A DNA stretch of 64,000 nucleotides. It comes from Cytidiella melzeri (lineage: Eukaryota; Basidiomycota; Agaricomycetes; Polyporales; Irpicaceae). Positions 1 to 11,944 of this stretch are shown piece after piece. Under the pieces are notes generated by a model, which was not told the DNA's origin, searched no databases, and worked only from the letters and a program-made list of their open reading frames with translations. Made by a program: the position numbers and the translations under genes. Where the stretch lies: contig JABYQR010000006.1 of assembly GCA_022592445.1 (NCBI GenBank), positions 278,919 to 342,918 of the forward strand. Reading direction: 5' to 3'. Numbering within the stretch: position 1 is the stretch's first letter; each line of letters begins with the position of its first letter.

Positions 1-1101
1 TCATTCGCCAGCTGCCTGAGGGTTACAGATACTACTTCCAGGATACAGAGAGTTGGGACACAGAAAAAAGGACGAAGCTTGTAGAGAATATCACTGAAGA
101 TCAAGGGCTGACACTGCTCAAGATCGGCATCTCCCGAATACTCCTTTTACGAGCCTTGTTTAGCTCGAAGGAAATTCCTTTCCAGTCAAGGCAGACCGCA
201 TTGATGGATGGTGAGTCGTTAAAACACTGAAAATTTGGTGGCAACACCGATGACGATGCCTTTCTAGCTATCGTCACATCGCACAATGTCATAATCGTAC
301 ACCAGCAGCTGATCAAATTTCCCGATATCGCCTTCTTCGTCTCCCCCATTCCACTACACATCGCGGCGATGGTCATTCTGTACGGTCACATGTCGAAGTG
401 CCAGCGTTTGTCTCGCGATGTAGCCCTTGAGGATGTGTGGATGGCACTGCAAATGCTTCCGAAGTTCCGGTGGCGATGGGAGCGAAAGGATATGAAGGGT
501 GGTCACCCACTTATCGCTACACTCGCTGAGCAAGTTCTCAAGGTCAGCTTGGACACGGTTTCGCCGACCACACCTCCTATGTTGCTTCTCGAAGCGCACG
601 GTGATAGTGCTGACGGCGCGTTGTCGCCCAAGTCGTATTCAACGCTACCTACTACACCCACCACAGGTCCAGCGCATTACTCTCCGATTCAATACGCCAA
701 ACCGTCTCCTACTTCCGGACCTGCTGTCATTGGCGGTATGACCAAGGATAACGGCAGTCCTGCTCAGGACAGTGGTCGGGACGAGAAGCTTGCCGAGGTG
801 CCCTCAGGCTTGTTCTATCCCTTCTTCCCGGAAAGCACTGGCGCCTCGGCTGCGTCTATCCTCAGCGCGCAGCCGATGGGGAACTATGGGTACCAGCCAT
901 CCCAACACTCATACGTTTTAGAAGAGAAGGACCCTTCGCTCGTGCAAGCAACAGGTCCGGGGATGCACATGTGGCACTCGAGTACTGTGAGTAGTGTTGC
1001 ACGACATCTACATCTCATTGCGTTTATGCTGACGTGTGTTTTGTGATTAGCAGCATGACGCTCGTACTATGGCACCTTACCAAGGGCTCCCGCATGTTTA
1101 G
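1..1101 (+). CDS. C-terminal part of a fungal-specific Zn-cluster transcription factor (5' end outside window)
   Basis: Three exons fit: 3-210 (entering from outside), 268-986 and 1051-1101, with GTGAGT...TAG and GTGAGT...TAG introns; the stop is TAG at 1099-1101. The first visible residues match the end of the fungal-specific transcription factor (middle homology) domain, with a run reading HIAAMVILYGHMSKC followed by FRWRWERKD and GGHPLIA, a block I associate with basidiomycete regulators of the XlnR/CLR-like class. A Ser/Pro/Thr-rich tail of about 150 residues follows, typical of an activation region. The DNA-binding Cys6 cluster should lie upstream of the window and cannot be seen, so the regulon is unknown. 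The family call rests on remembered motifs, not a search. Confidence 0.75.
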
Positions 1102-1723
1102 GATGGACATCGTTTTGCTTGTTTTTGGAGTCTCGTATGCGACGTCCTCTCTCCGTTTCGTTGGCCTATTTATCTGTATGTGAAATTTTCCAGCTGTCTG
1201 TTCATTTCTCTCCACATATATGCTATCTCAGCGTTGCGTGCTGTATTTTTTTCTGTGTGAGTATTGTTTGTGGAGGATCTCCAGACTCCTGATTCTTTGT
1301 AGTGTAGAGAACCTTGTTGTAGGTTATGCCATTGCGGAATGCTATGTCTTTCGCTGCTTTTTTATGCGCTTGTTGCGTTCAGAGAACTGGACAAGGACCT
1401 CGGCATTAGGGTATACGCCAAGGAGATGGGGATGAGCACGAGAACATTACGGTATCAATGATGCGTGAATTCTGTGTATAAGTACATGCCAAGATAGACA
1501 GAGATGACCGAGTACACGACAGCGATGACATGATAAAGAGATACAGATCTAAACACTCAGTGACTTTTGTAGTGACTACATAAGAGAGAGGGTATTGCAT
1601 ATGACATGCGCAGAGGAGAGAAGATTCTAGATGGAATGATACAACATATTATTCCTGATACGCGTTATGAATAAATAGGGTACGATAAGAGGTTTGGGGG
1701 ATGCAGTCTAGAAGTGAACGTCT
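1102..1723. other. Intergenic, convergent 3' ends
   Basis: This separates the stop of the transcription factor on the plus strand from the stop of the J-domain gene on the minus strand. I see only short, compositionally random open frames, some AT-rich 3'-UTR-like sequence, and no RNA gene or repeat. Confidence 0.6.
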
Positions 1724-2959
1724 TCATAGAAAATGTTCCACCTTTTCGATCAGTAAGGCAGAGTTCCGAAGGAGGGAGTGTACGCGGCGGTTGAGGAGAA
1801 CGCTTCCGTCAGCGTTGCCTCCACGGTCTTGGTCCCGTTGTTCTTGGATGGCGCGTTCTATAGCTATTGGAAGGGAAATGGCGATTCGTGTGAGCTCAAG
1901 AGTGAGTCGTGAGCGCCGTCTGAGGTCAAAGTAGGATAGTTCGCGAAACGCGCACTGGACTTCGAGGAGCCGGGAGACTTCGGAGTGAAGGGCGAAGACG
2001 CAGGCACGGCACGCTGCGGGTGATGAATGATAAGCTTACCAACAACTTTAGTGACATAGTGATTCTCACCAAGAGCCCGCTCTCGAATGCCATTCAGTGT
2101 GTGCAGAACCGTCTCTATGCCGTCCTCGCCGATCCGAAGCGATGGGTTCAGGTCGTTGACTGCTCCTGAATAATAGACACATCAGCGCATGCTTGCACAC
2201 GATGTTGTCAGGTTGATGTGCTCACGCAGTAGTGTGCGAACAGTCTCTAGATCTCCCTCCAAGAAGTCGTTGATAACGCCGAGTATGACGCCACGAAACG
2301 TCTCTTCTGCGTGCGCGTATGGGCGCGCGGAGAAGAAGTCATGCACAGCCGTGGCCGGTCGTGAGTCGTACAGTCGCTTTGAGGATGGTGTACCGAGTAC
2401 GTCGTAGGCAACTGTCACTTTTTGAAAGGCTTGTGTGGCTTCAGGGTTGCCCGGGAACTTGCTGCAATTTGACAATCAGTGAATAGCTGCCCACATTTCT
2501 CGCCGATCATATCATGAACGCACTCTGGATGGCACGCTTTACTGCGAGAGAGATAGGCACGTCTCAGGGAGAGCCTGTCTATCTGTGCTTTTCGCTGTAT
2601 CCCCAAGATCCGATAGAGATCATCATGCGAGAGTATTTCTTGAATGACGGCGTAGTTTTTTCTAGCGATTGGCGAGCACTGCGCTGAAGCAGATGATGTT
2701 TCACCAAAGTCTGACGCTATCGACGAAGAAGATGTTGAAGCAGACGACGCGCTGAAATTTGAGTCCTCTGAGGGGTCAATCTCTCCGTTCGTCCATGCAA
2801 GTGGTTTCGGGAGGAGGTTGTCCGTAACTGGGTCCTCGTCTTCGTCGACGGGCAAGTAGAAGTAGGTTGTCGCTAGAGGCGTTGGTCAGACTCGAACGGC
2901 GCATGCTAAGGGGGATACGCACCAGAGTGAATGAGCTTGGACGAGATGGAGGAGAACAT
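1724..2959 (-). CDS. J-domain (DnaJ-like) protein, 335 aa
   Basis: Five exons fit: 2923-2959, 2524-2872, 2226-2461, 2070-2165 and 1724-2013. The start is the ATG at 2959; the longest unspliced frame begins only with TTG, so a short first exon is needed. Around residues 95-160 there is a J domain (DDLYRILGI ... QKVTVAYDVLG). The diagnostic HPD tripeptide is created only by splicing: exon 2 ends in CCAGA and exon 3 begins with C, giving CHPDKFPGN. The N-terminus is acidic and Ser-rich. The C-terminal 170 residues are helical and I do not recognise a second named domain. J proteins stimulate Hsp70 ATPase; the client is unknown. Its start lies 86 bases downstream of the stop of the CobW-type gene on the same strand. 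Confidence 0.85.
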
Positions 2960-3045
2960 CGTCGTCAAGTGGGAAGAGCTTGGGCTTGTTTCGCATGTGA
3001 TTGTTGTATTGCGCACAGCTGAGATCCAGATCTTAGCAACAGGGT

Positions 3046-4380
3046 TTACAGAGCTACTCCAAGCGCCTCCGCCAACTTCTGTCCCGCCCTCTTCACCTCG
3101 CCACGCTCGCCCATGACAGTCAATTTCACTACGTCGAGGGAGGACATCGTGTCTAGTTGATCAATGTCCGTTAGATCGTATCTACCGAACGCCCAATTTA
3201 GAATTTGTACACCCTTCTCTGTTCTCACAAATCCTTTTACGCGCCATACTGTCTCCTTTGACAGTTTCGAGAGGGCATTCCTGAGTAAGTCTTCGCAGAG
3301 AGGTGCAATGCTACCATTGTGTCCATCAGCTGCGCTTGCATGAAGATGCACGTCTTTCTCGTCTTTGCTGCTATGCGAATGCGTGTGCAAGGGTGGAGCG
3401 GAGCCCTTGTAGATCGTAAAGGTCTCAACTTCATCGTGGTGATTTCCTTGCGTGTTCTCGTCCTCGCCAATAAAAAGTTTAGAGTCAAGACCAAATATCA
3501 AGTCAGGGTCGACGCCGTTGCGCCCTTCCGTACGGATTTTTGGTGTGACATCGTTCAGAGTATTCAAGTGATCGATTAGGATATCTAGGGCCCGTTCGGT
3601 AATATTTGCCCATTTGTTCTGTGACAATTGTCAGGTCGAAACCCGGGAATAGCTGTATTCTCAAGAAAACACGTACGATGATAATCATGTCCGTGTAGCT
3701 TGCTTGCATTCGAGCAGTCGGCGACGTGTCTTCGTATCCGGTGAAATTCTCAGCGTCGATCACTGTGAGGATGGCGTCCAATTTGAGATCATCGTCCGTT
3801 TCGCGCTCCAGCTCTCGTATCTGAAAAGCGAGTGTGGCTGGGAAAGCTGAGCCTCTGCAAGAGTGAGTCAGGATGCGATAGTGAGTACGGTCTAAGCATT
3901 GGAAACCTTACGAGCATTCTATGATAATTCGATCTGGTCTAAACTTTTCTGCATCATGACCACGGATGAGTGAAGTTTCAGGATAAGTGAGCACGACTGA
4001 TTCATCACTTACCGCGGATTTCCAGGAGAGCTGTCTTCATCTGTCCAACTAGGACACAGCACCTAAACAAAACTTGAGCGAGGGATCTCGATGTGCGGGA
4101 AGAAAGTTACTGACATACATCCGTTCAAGATCTCACTTACTGCGGTCAAACTTGACTGCTTTGCGAGCTGACTATCGACTGTAAAGGTGATAAGATTAGT
4201 GTCTTGCATAGCTGAGAGACCAGTACCTTCAATATCTCCAAACTCATTCTTGAGCAGCACAACCTTGTAGTCTTTAGGAAGTCTAGGGAGAAGTGAGAGG
4301 ATGATCGATGTCTTTCCCGCGCCCAAGAAGCCGGTGAAAACAGTGATTGGTATTGACTTGAGTGAGGTTGAGGTAGCCAT
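3046..4380 (-). CDS. CobW/P47K-family GTPase (ZNG1-like metallochaperone), 351 aa
   Basis: Six exons fit: 4227-4380, 4115-4178, 4013-4062, 3912-3948, 3677-3854 and 3046-3618. I chose the ATG at 4380; the open frame extends upstream only to a TTG. The Walker A loop GFLGAGKTS lies near residue 15, followed by KNEFGDIE, then the CxCC metal-binding motif in GCMCC, which is assembled across an intron, and ECSGSAFP. Further motifs are VIDAENF and the guanine-specificity-like NKW at an exon junction. A His-rich stretch (HTHSHSS) sits before the C-terminal CobW_C domain. By homology, family members load zinc onto targets such as methionine aminopeptidase; the substrate here is inferred. It is divergent from the TVP38-like gene, with 612 bases between start codons. 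Confidence 0.9.
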
Positions 4381-4992
4381 CTCGGCAAGAGGTTCGTCGG
4401 ATTTCGTAACTAGTACAGTGGCCGACAATCACAAGGAAGCTCGTCAATTACGGCAGCAAGTGAGAGCCACCAGGAGTTCGCTATGCTGCAGAAGTTGTCC
4501 GTCGTTGATACTAGGACAATGTCCTGTAGGCAGTACTTGGAGAAATCAGTAGTAAGTAGCTGCCAGTGTACGGTGTTACCAGCTGCAACTTCAAGTTGAA
4601 GTTTGTATGTCACGCCGGCTACCGTGATGATTTGGGGCGCTTGATTACTACTCCGAAAAAGGCATGTCTCGGCTTCGTTACTCCTCATTGAGATTCAAGT
4701 TGATTATTACATAGGATACTTATGTGCTACTCAACTATCGCTTACTTAAATTCTTAGCCTGACCTTTCTTCTACAGTACTCGACCAACTGACCTTTCAAA
4801 ATCCCAGGTGTTTCGTATTTTCGGTCGCGGCCATACACGGTGTCCAGTGGGCGTCAGCCGCCTCAGTCAGCTATACGCACGTGGCTATGGCACGATTCGC
4901 ACGGCGGATACATCCGTCTCCTCATTCGTGGAAAGACACTCGCCTTGTACTTGCTCTCAACTCTCCGCTTAACCTGTCAATATACGTCCACC

Positions 4993-6320
4993 ATGCGTTC
5001 TGTACAACCACTACTGCAACAGCAGGAACACTACCGTGACAACTCCTCTGCTTATTCTCTGGCGACAGTGCCGGAATCTGTCCCTCCTACACCCACCCCA
5101 CGCACCGCTCTCCTTTCCTCTTCTGCAGAACAAACCTATGGCGCGACACAGCCATCTCAGCCATCCACGAGGCGCATTCTCATGAATGCTACACTCAAGA
5201 TGGCCGTCATCTTCGTTCTTAGCACAGCCTTCCTCGGCGCGACCCTCTGGTTAGCTCTTCCCCGGCTTGACGAGTGCGTTGTCCTCTGTATGCTTTCAAG
5301 AGCCATAAGGACTCAAAGTACTCATCTACATATAGAGTTGACCGCCCGCATTTGAAGATTCCCAAGTCCTTTGCGGAGCTGCAGGCCCTGAACACCTTGT
5401 TGAAGAAGTACAGGGATATCTATCCGTACAGAATAGTGATTTGCTATGTCACTACATACTTCTTGTGCGTCATTCTTCATTGCCAAGCACTTCAGTACTG
5501 ATCCTTGCGTGGTAGCCTTCAAGCGTTCTCGTTGCCTGGTTCCATGTACCTTTCTATCCTTGGAGGGGCCGTTTGGGGCGTGCCGCGAGCGTTGCCATTG
5601 GCCTGTACGTGCGTCGCGACAGGTGCGACGCTCTGCTACGCTATCAGCGCTGCGCTTGGCCCTGCCATCCTAGTCATTCCGAAATGGAAGGCTCGCCTTG
5701 AAGTGTGGTCAGAGAAGATCCGCGCGCAGAAGGACAACCTCATTTCCTTCCTCATCGTCCTCCGTATCGCACCCTTCCCGCCTCACTGGGTCGTCAACGT
5801 TGTCTGCCCCCACGTCAACATAGGTGTCGTACCATTCTGGATCAGCACATGGTTGGGCATCTTCGGAGTTTCTGTCATACATACGACCATCGGTGGTAGT
5901 CTGGACGACATGACGTCGGCGGCTGACTTTCACCTCATTTCGTGGAGGAATTTCTTCCTCCTATCGGCCGTTGTTGTGGGAGCAATGATTCCCGTGGGCT
6001 TGCGTTACTTCTTCAAGCGCGAGCTTGCCAGTGTAGCGGACGTGGAAGCTGCCGCCGAAGAAGCTCAACAACAGGAGGACAGTGGCGATTTCATCATTGC
6101 CCAAGGTCCTCCTGTCAACATGCTGAAGAATAAGTCCGCCCCTCTCATCATGCTCTCCGACGACGAGGACGAACTGCTCTCAGAAGGAGAAAGTGATGAA
6201 GACCTGGTACTCGAGGCTGGGCCAGCGCTCGTCGTCAAGCCTGATGACGGCACAGCGTCCAGCAGCACCGCGCCCAATACAAACGAGCGACGAGAGTGGC
6301 GGGCAGAAGATCTGCTGTAG
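4993..6320 (+). CDS. TVP38/TMEM41-like (SNARE-associated Golgi, VTT domain) membrane protein, 404 aa
   Basis: Exons 4993-5273, 5336-5464 and 5516-6320 fit. The ATG at 4993 (context CCACCATGC) is preferred over an in-frame ATG at 4840. Residues 1-60 are a soluble Pro/Ser/Thr-rich head. A transmembrane helix follows around 65-90 (VIFVLSTAFLGATLWLAL). The VTT/DedA core contains FSLPGSMYLSILGGAVWG, and further hydrophobic segments include the FLIVLRIAPFPPHW region. The C-terminal 80 residues are strongly acidic (SDDEDELLSEGESDED). TMEM41B and VMP1 relatives are ER phospholipid scramblases, and yeast Tvp38 is in the Golgi; which role applies here is inferred. The open reading is continuous and all splice sites are GT-AG. 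Confidence 0.88.
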
Positions 6321-7543
6321 ATTCCGACTTCTGTAATTGTTACTCACCTTTGGCGCATGGCGCCGCTTTACGACCGTTGATGACCCCACCGCCTCACACT
6401 ACTCCCCGTCTTGCACCGGACTTGATTACTTTTCTCACCACTGGAACCGCTGCCTTTCCTCGGTTTTACCCCCTGTTTAGATTGTGCTTTTTTGCGAAAG
6501 GTTTACCTATCCGATCATTAATTGTACGAGTAGATTTGCGGTTATGGAGCCACAATATTCCGCTTTACGCCTTTGCATCCGCGGCGGTGTTGTGTACATA
6601 TAGTTCTTGCCCACTTACAAGTGCTATGCAGGATATCGGCCTTGATGTTAGTACGCAATTATCGCGGGACAGCGGATCGGACGTGTTAGGTAATTAACTG
6701 TAGGTACTAGCAATAATCGGCCGGCGGATTATCCAGGATTGCTCACCAACCGCTCTCCAATATTTGTGTAGGATGACCGTTACCCTGGCACATCTCATAC
6801 GCCGTGCCTAGTCAATCTAGTCAGATAAAACCTGGGGCCAGTTGCCTTACCGGACAACGAATACATTGACGCCCGACGAATCGCCGCAAGTCTGAGTGCA
6901 TGTGGCCATAACGGAAGAGAAGCAGGCGAAGGACAACCTCGAGGAGGACGGAAGGCACAGTCAGATGACAAGGAGTGCTGCTGGCCATACACCATCCGTC
7001 GAGCAAGAGACTGCTGGAGAGCGGCAGAGTACGGAAGTAGCCGTTTCGTCGTCCAAAACAATATATTGTACTTGCTCGGCTATAGCGATGACGACGACGA
7101 CGACGCCGCCGAAGTCGACGATGATGGCTTTGATCTCGACGGCCAAGCCATGTAGAGAATGTGAGTTGTAGAGGAAACATGAATTTATTCCCAGTTTTTG
7201 CAATATTGCAAGAGGTATATCCAAATCTGGACAGTCGTGTATGCGAGTGTGTGCCACTGCAGTCCTCCGAACTCTGCCCCGTGCATTCTCCCACCACCAC
7301 CTCCCTCCTCCCCTCCGCCCTCGCCTCTCCTCCCTCGACGACATTCCTATCCTCACACTCACTGTGTACAGGAGGACAGCTACATTCGTCTCCTCCGCCC
7401 TAGGCGGATCCGAACATCCATCTCCCAAGTTCTGGCGCCGTTAGTCCGACTCGCTCTCCCTCCTCTCATTTGCTTGTCGTCCCCCCTCTCCCTCGCGTTC
7501 AACACGCAAATAACCTCCGTGCTCACGACTACTACGCCTCATC
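6321..7543. other. Intergenic region and promoter/leader of the ARID gene
   Basis: No coding region is supportable. Around 7270-7540 the plus strand is strongly pyrimidine-rich (runs of CCTCC and CTCTCC) just before the ATG at 7544, a common feature of fungal promoters and leaders. Around 7087-7110 there is a short GAC-type triplet repeat. Overlapping minus-strand frames here are low-complexity mirror images of these tracts. Confidence 0.55.
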
Positions 7544-10500
7544 ATGCTTCCGAACAACTTCAACCACTCGCTTGTCAACCATTTGTCTCAGCTGTCCCAC
7601 CACAATCAGACCGACATCGCACAGCAGCCTGTTCCCGGTCTTATGGGGGCCGGAAACGTCGACCAGGCTCGTCTTTGGCAGCAAATGCAGCAGATTCAGC
7701 AGCAATCTCAGCAGCACGCTCCGTTAAGGTCGCAGGGAGGAGGAGACATGGGTGGACAGAGTAGTAATCAGCAGGTGTGTAGATCTTCCATCGTCCGCTA
7801 GTGATCTGCACCTTTGTGTCCTCCACAAATGCACTGTCTTTGCGTTCTCTCATGTACCCCTCCACGTTTACTGCTGCGATGTCCTTTTGCTTTGCGATGA
7901 GGAGAAAGTGTTACGTCCCTAGACGACGCCCATTATGATTAGTCAGCAGCGGAGTTTGGAATAAGGTTCGATCAATGCTAAAGCCGTGCTGACCTTCACC
8001 TCTTTTGCTTTTGTAGATTATGGACCTCATTCGTAGTCAAAACTTGGCCCGGCAGCAACAGCAGCAGCAACAGCAGCAACAACATCAGCAGCCGCAGCCG
8101 CATATGCAGCAGGGAATTCAGCATCAGCCGTTTGGCGTCCCGAATCAAATGGGTGGTCCCCCTCAATTGCACGACCAGGCCTCTCATATGATGCAGCAGC
8201 CACAGCTTCCCGCACAGCTCAACGCCATCCAGCAAGCTTTTGCGGCAAGAAACTTGCAGAACCAGCCTGCTATCGCTCGTCAGCTTGATATGCTCGCCCA
8301 GCAGCAGCAGCAGCAGCCCAACGCCGCCAATTTTGCCCTCCGCCAGTTCCAGCATCAGCAGCAGCAACAAGCTCAGCTCCAACAGGCGGCCATGCAGCAA
8401 CAGCATCAACAACAGCAGCAGCAACAACTTCCAATGCGCCAGCCAGGGATGATACCTGGGTTACCCGCTCAGCTGCAAGGGCAAGGCGGTCAGGGAAACT
8501 TTTTCCCTACTCAGAACATGTCCACCATGGCGGATGGCACCTCGCGATTTCTTGGTGCGACCCCTAGTCCCGCGGGTCCGCCAGGGACGCTGCAACAGCA
8601 GACGCAGACTTTGACACCGCAACAGCTCCAGCACAATCGCATGGCCACACTTCAAAACCTTCGCTCACGGTGGCCCGCCCTTCAACAGCAGATTCGGGAC
8701 TTAGAGAGAAAGGAGATGATCCTCCATAGCCAGCGAGCTACGAAGACGGAAGCAGAGTTTCACAAGGAGATGATCGCTATTACGGACGAGCTTGCTTCGA
8801 AGAAGAATATGCTCAATAGACTGCACGGGATGCTGACCTCACTGACGGAAGCAGCGTGGGTACCGTCATTTTGCTCCATTTTCTTCGCTTAATAGCTATA
8901 CATTAAGGAACAGTAAACCACAGGCGGGTCACCAAGTACGCAATCCCTCTGTAGCTCCTAATCAACCGCATTCCAACTGGATGCCACAGCCCGCGACTTC
9001 GCCTGCTAATGGCCTCATCAATGGTCAAGTCCCCCAAGGCGGTGCACATATTCAGCCTACCACTCCGCAGCAGCAGGACGCTCAGGCAATCGCGCCTCAA
9101 ATCCCTGACCAGCAGCATCGTAACCTTCAACCTCAGCAGCTTCCACCTCGTAACGGTCAAACTCCGCTGCAGGCTCAGGGACCTCACGGCTCGCCCGGTA
9201 TGCCTAATGCCCCACAGGCTATGCCTGGCGTCGTTGGTGCTGCACAGACTTTGACGCCTCAGCAGCTGACCAAGCTGCAGTTCCTACAGCGCGCTGGCGG
9301 GTTCCCAGCATTACCCCAGTCTGCCTTCGAGTCTGCTTTCAAGGAGTGGAATCACAAGCAGAACATCACGATCAATCCGTTATTGTTGACCCTGGAAGAC
9401 GGCAAAGTCATTAATTTGCATAGATTACATCAGGAGGTTATCCTTTCGGGAACAATTGCGCAGGTTCGAACTATCATCCTTCCATCATGTTAGGTGCTCT
9501 AATATTATTTGTAGATCGACAACAACCTGGACAAGTGGGCCCTTATAGGCGGGAGAATGGATTTTGTTCAATTCCCTGGTCCTCCACCGAAGTCTTCTCA
9601 AACTGTGGCTGCGAAACTGCAGCAAGTCTACCGAGACTACCTGTTGCAGTTCGACATGATGTACCTTAGGTCCTCGCTGCAGAAGAAACTTCAGGTCACG
9701 TCTGCTGCCCAGCAGCCCGACCTAGGCAACGGCAATCCGCCTCCGGCTGCACAAAATCTTGCTTCATCGGGCGCGCAGCAGCATGACGGTCAGCATGCCA
9801 AGTTGCAAGGGATGGCAGCTCTCTCCAACACCGCTGATCCCAAGCGACTCAATCAACTCATGCAGTACTCGCAATTTACGGCGGAACAGCTTCGCAGTCA
9901 AAACGTTCACCCAGAGATCATCGACATGGTTGAGATGAATCGTGGTATCTTTTCGCGTCATCTAAACGCGCAGGCTCAGTTCCACGACGGCGTCAAGGGT
10001 CAACTGAACTTGCAGCAGCGGAATATGGTAAACAACCAGGCTCTCATGCGACCCGGGATACAACAGCCGACGACGAACGCAACAGGTGGCCCGTCGGGAG
10101 TGCAGCAAATGCCACCTCCCCAGAATGGCAATCAGCAAACTCATCCCACGGCACTCAATAGGCCAATGAATGTGCCGATGAACGGGACAGGCCGGCCCTC
10201 GGTCGAGGACATGCAACGAGCCTCTGCTGTAGTGCAGCGTCTCGTGCAGGAGACGCGGGCACAGCAGGCAAAGAGTTTGTCTCTCTCATTTCGCCGGCTT
10301 TGTACATGTTTTGACTTTGATTGTGCAGACCCTCCAGTATACGTGCACATGCCTGATGCGCATAGGGTCGAGTATAATGCCCACTTTGAACAGCTTTCAC
10401 GGTACATTGGGGAACTAGAGGGAAAGCTGCCGTTTGTCGTTTTGGGATTCAACGATCCTGTACTACCGAGGAAATTGATTGAAACTGTAAGTTTACCACA

Positions 10501-11944
10501 AACATATTTGCTCGGCTTCGACACTGACTCGCGAATCCAGATGCTGTTGGCGCAGACACAGCGACAATTACTCTCTGGAGCCCAGCCGCGCTATGTTATC
10601 GACGGACCTACTCTTCGTCAAATGACGGGAATGACTGCTGCCATAGTGGAGGCCCTCGGGAAAAAATTGCAAGGTCAGACCGGACGGCCAGGCCAGCAAC
10701 AATATCCCGGACATCCTGGAAGCCAGCCCCTCCCCCAGATGCCGATGCAGCTTCCTCAGCAACTTCAGTCACAGCCACAGGCCTCTAGCCCTCCGAACAC
10801 GATGCATACGCCTGCTTTACCTCCCACGGGCATTCCCAGTGGTCTGATGCAGCCTCCGACTCAAGCGTCGCAAGTCCCACCGATGCCGCCACCGCAGGTT
10901 CCAACTCCTCAGCCTCAACCCAGCCCACGCCCACAGCCCACACCAGTCCTCACGGCGGCGACTGCGAAGAAGAAGTCTAACGGCACGGAGGTTGCAGCAT
11001 CTCCGGCATCTGTGTCTACCCCAGCCGCGAACGCTCCTACACCTACTCATGTGAACTCTCCGTCGACGCCGAAGTCACCAAAAGCCAAGCCCAAGAAGCC
11101 GGCCCCGAAGCGCAAAGCTTCTACAGCCAAGAACCAGTCTACAGCTGGGCCTTCCACGTCTGCACCCGCCCCAACGCCGGTAGCAGCTGCAACACCTAGT
11201 GCGATGGACCAATCTTCTCCGGCAGCGGCTACGCCGGAGTCCTCCAGCTCGAAACGCCGCCGCGAGGAGGACACTCTCCCTACTTTGCCTGCTCCCATTG
11301 ACGCGCCGTCCCCGAAGAAGGCAAGGATAGACTGGGATGGCCCTGCTAGCGCAGAGCTGATGAAGAAGAACGAGGAGGTTGAGGCTGTTCAGTCTGACGA
11401 GGACGCTGCGAAATTCATCGAGAACATGACAGAGATGCTGAAGATGGCCAGCAACGACGAGTTCTCCGCAGAAATCTCGAATGCGCTGGCTCTTGTTATT
11501 TCGGGCTATAGTGACACAAGCATCGGCGATACAGGTTTTGGCATGCTGGGAGATGTGGGGTCTTCGTCTCCAATGACGAACAGCCAGCCGACGGGTGATG
11601 GGCTAGAGTTCTTCGATTTTTCATCGTACAGCAGTGCGTACGACGACGATACGGGTTCGAAGGCTGTTACACCGGATCTTTTACAGGCGACTTCAACCAA
11701 CCCTAGTCCTAGGGCGGGATCAGAGAATGAGCACACTGTGCATGTCTCTAACGTACCCGACACGGTGACGATTGTGGAGCCCAAAGCCGACGATGGCACA
11801 GTCGGTCTTGACCCTCTTCGTCTCGGCATCTGGAAGGAAATTGACGGGGGTATTGGCTCTTATCACCAGCCGGGCGACGGTTGGAAGTGGGACGGACATA
11901 TGCCGTCATCTGAGCAGTCGTGGGCGATCGTGTCACAACCTTAG
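7544..11944 (+). CDS. Large Gln/Pro-rich ARID-domain protein, Swi1-like (SWI/SNF subunit), 1313 aa
   Basis: Six exons fit: 7544-7774, 8017-8855, 8914-9463, 9515-10274, 10329-10486 and 10541-11944. The N-terminal 400 residues hold several poly-Gln tracts. The ARID lies at about residues 460-590: FLQRAGGFPALPQ, then INLHRLHQEVI, then LDKWALIGGRMDFVQFP, with the intron at 9464-9514 falling inside the domain. A conserved central block follows (VYVHMPDAHRVEYNAHFEQL). After it come long Pro/Gln/Ser-rich linkers, a basic patch (KAKPKKPAPKRKAS) that could be a nuclear signal, and an acidic C-terminus. ARID proteins bind DNA within chromatin remodelling complexes; SWI/SNF membership is inferred from architecture. 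Introns 10275-10328 and 10487-10540 are each 54 bases and lack in-frame stops, so unspliced forms would stay in frame. Confidence 0.85.
8053..8430 (+). repeat. CAG/CAA-rich tracts encoding poly-Gln
   Basis: Three clusters of CAG/CAA codons, at about 8056-8085, 8299-8318 and 8394-8430, encode uninterrupted or nearly uninterrupted Gln runs in the ARID protein. CAG and CAA are mixed, which argues for selection on Gln content rather than recent slippage alone. Tract length is likely to vary between strains. Confidence 0.8.

Noticed and set aside
4410..4688. Minus-strand 92-codon frame starting with ATG upstream of the CobW-type gene, containing TYKLQLEVAAGNTVHWQLL, which looks protein-like
   Set aside because: It is isolated, lies in the promoter/leader of the CobW-type gene, has no convincing splice partners, and the match to GOLD-like beta sequences is only an impression. 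It remains a weak candidate.
4840..4992. Alternative upstream start for the TVP38-like gene at 4840
   Set aside because: The added 51 residues are not like the rest, and the ATG at 4993 has the better CCACCATGC context.
7198..7764. 188-codon plus-strand frame overlapping the ARID gene start
   Set aside because: Pyrimidine-rich leader translated as Ser/Pro/Leu; it overlaps the well-supported start at 7544 in another frame.
7996..8427. 143-codon minus-strand Leu-rich frame
   Set aside because: Antisense of CAG/CAA tracts, which read as Leu runs; an artefact of the poly-Gln coding strand.
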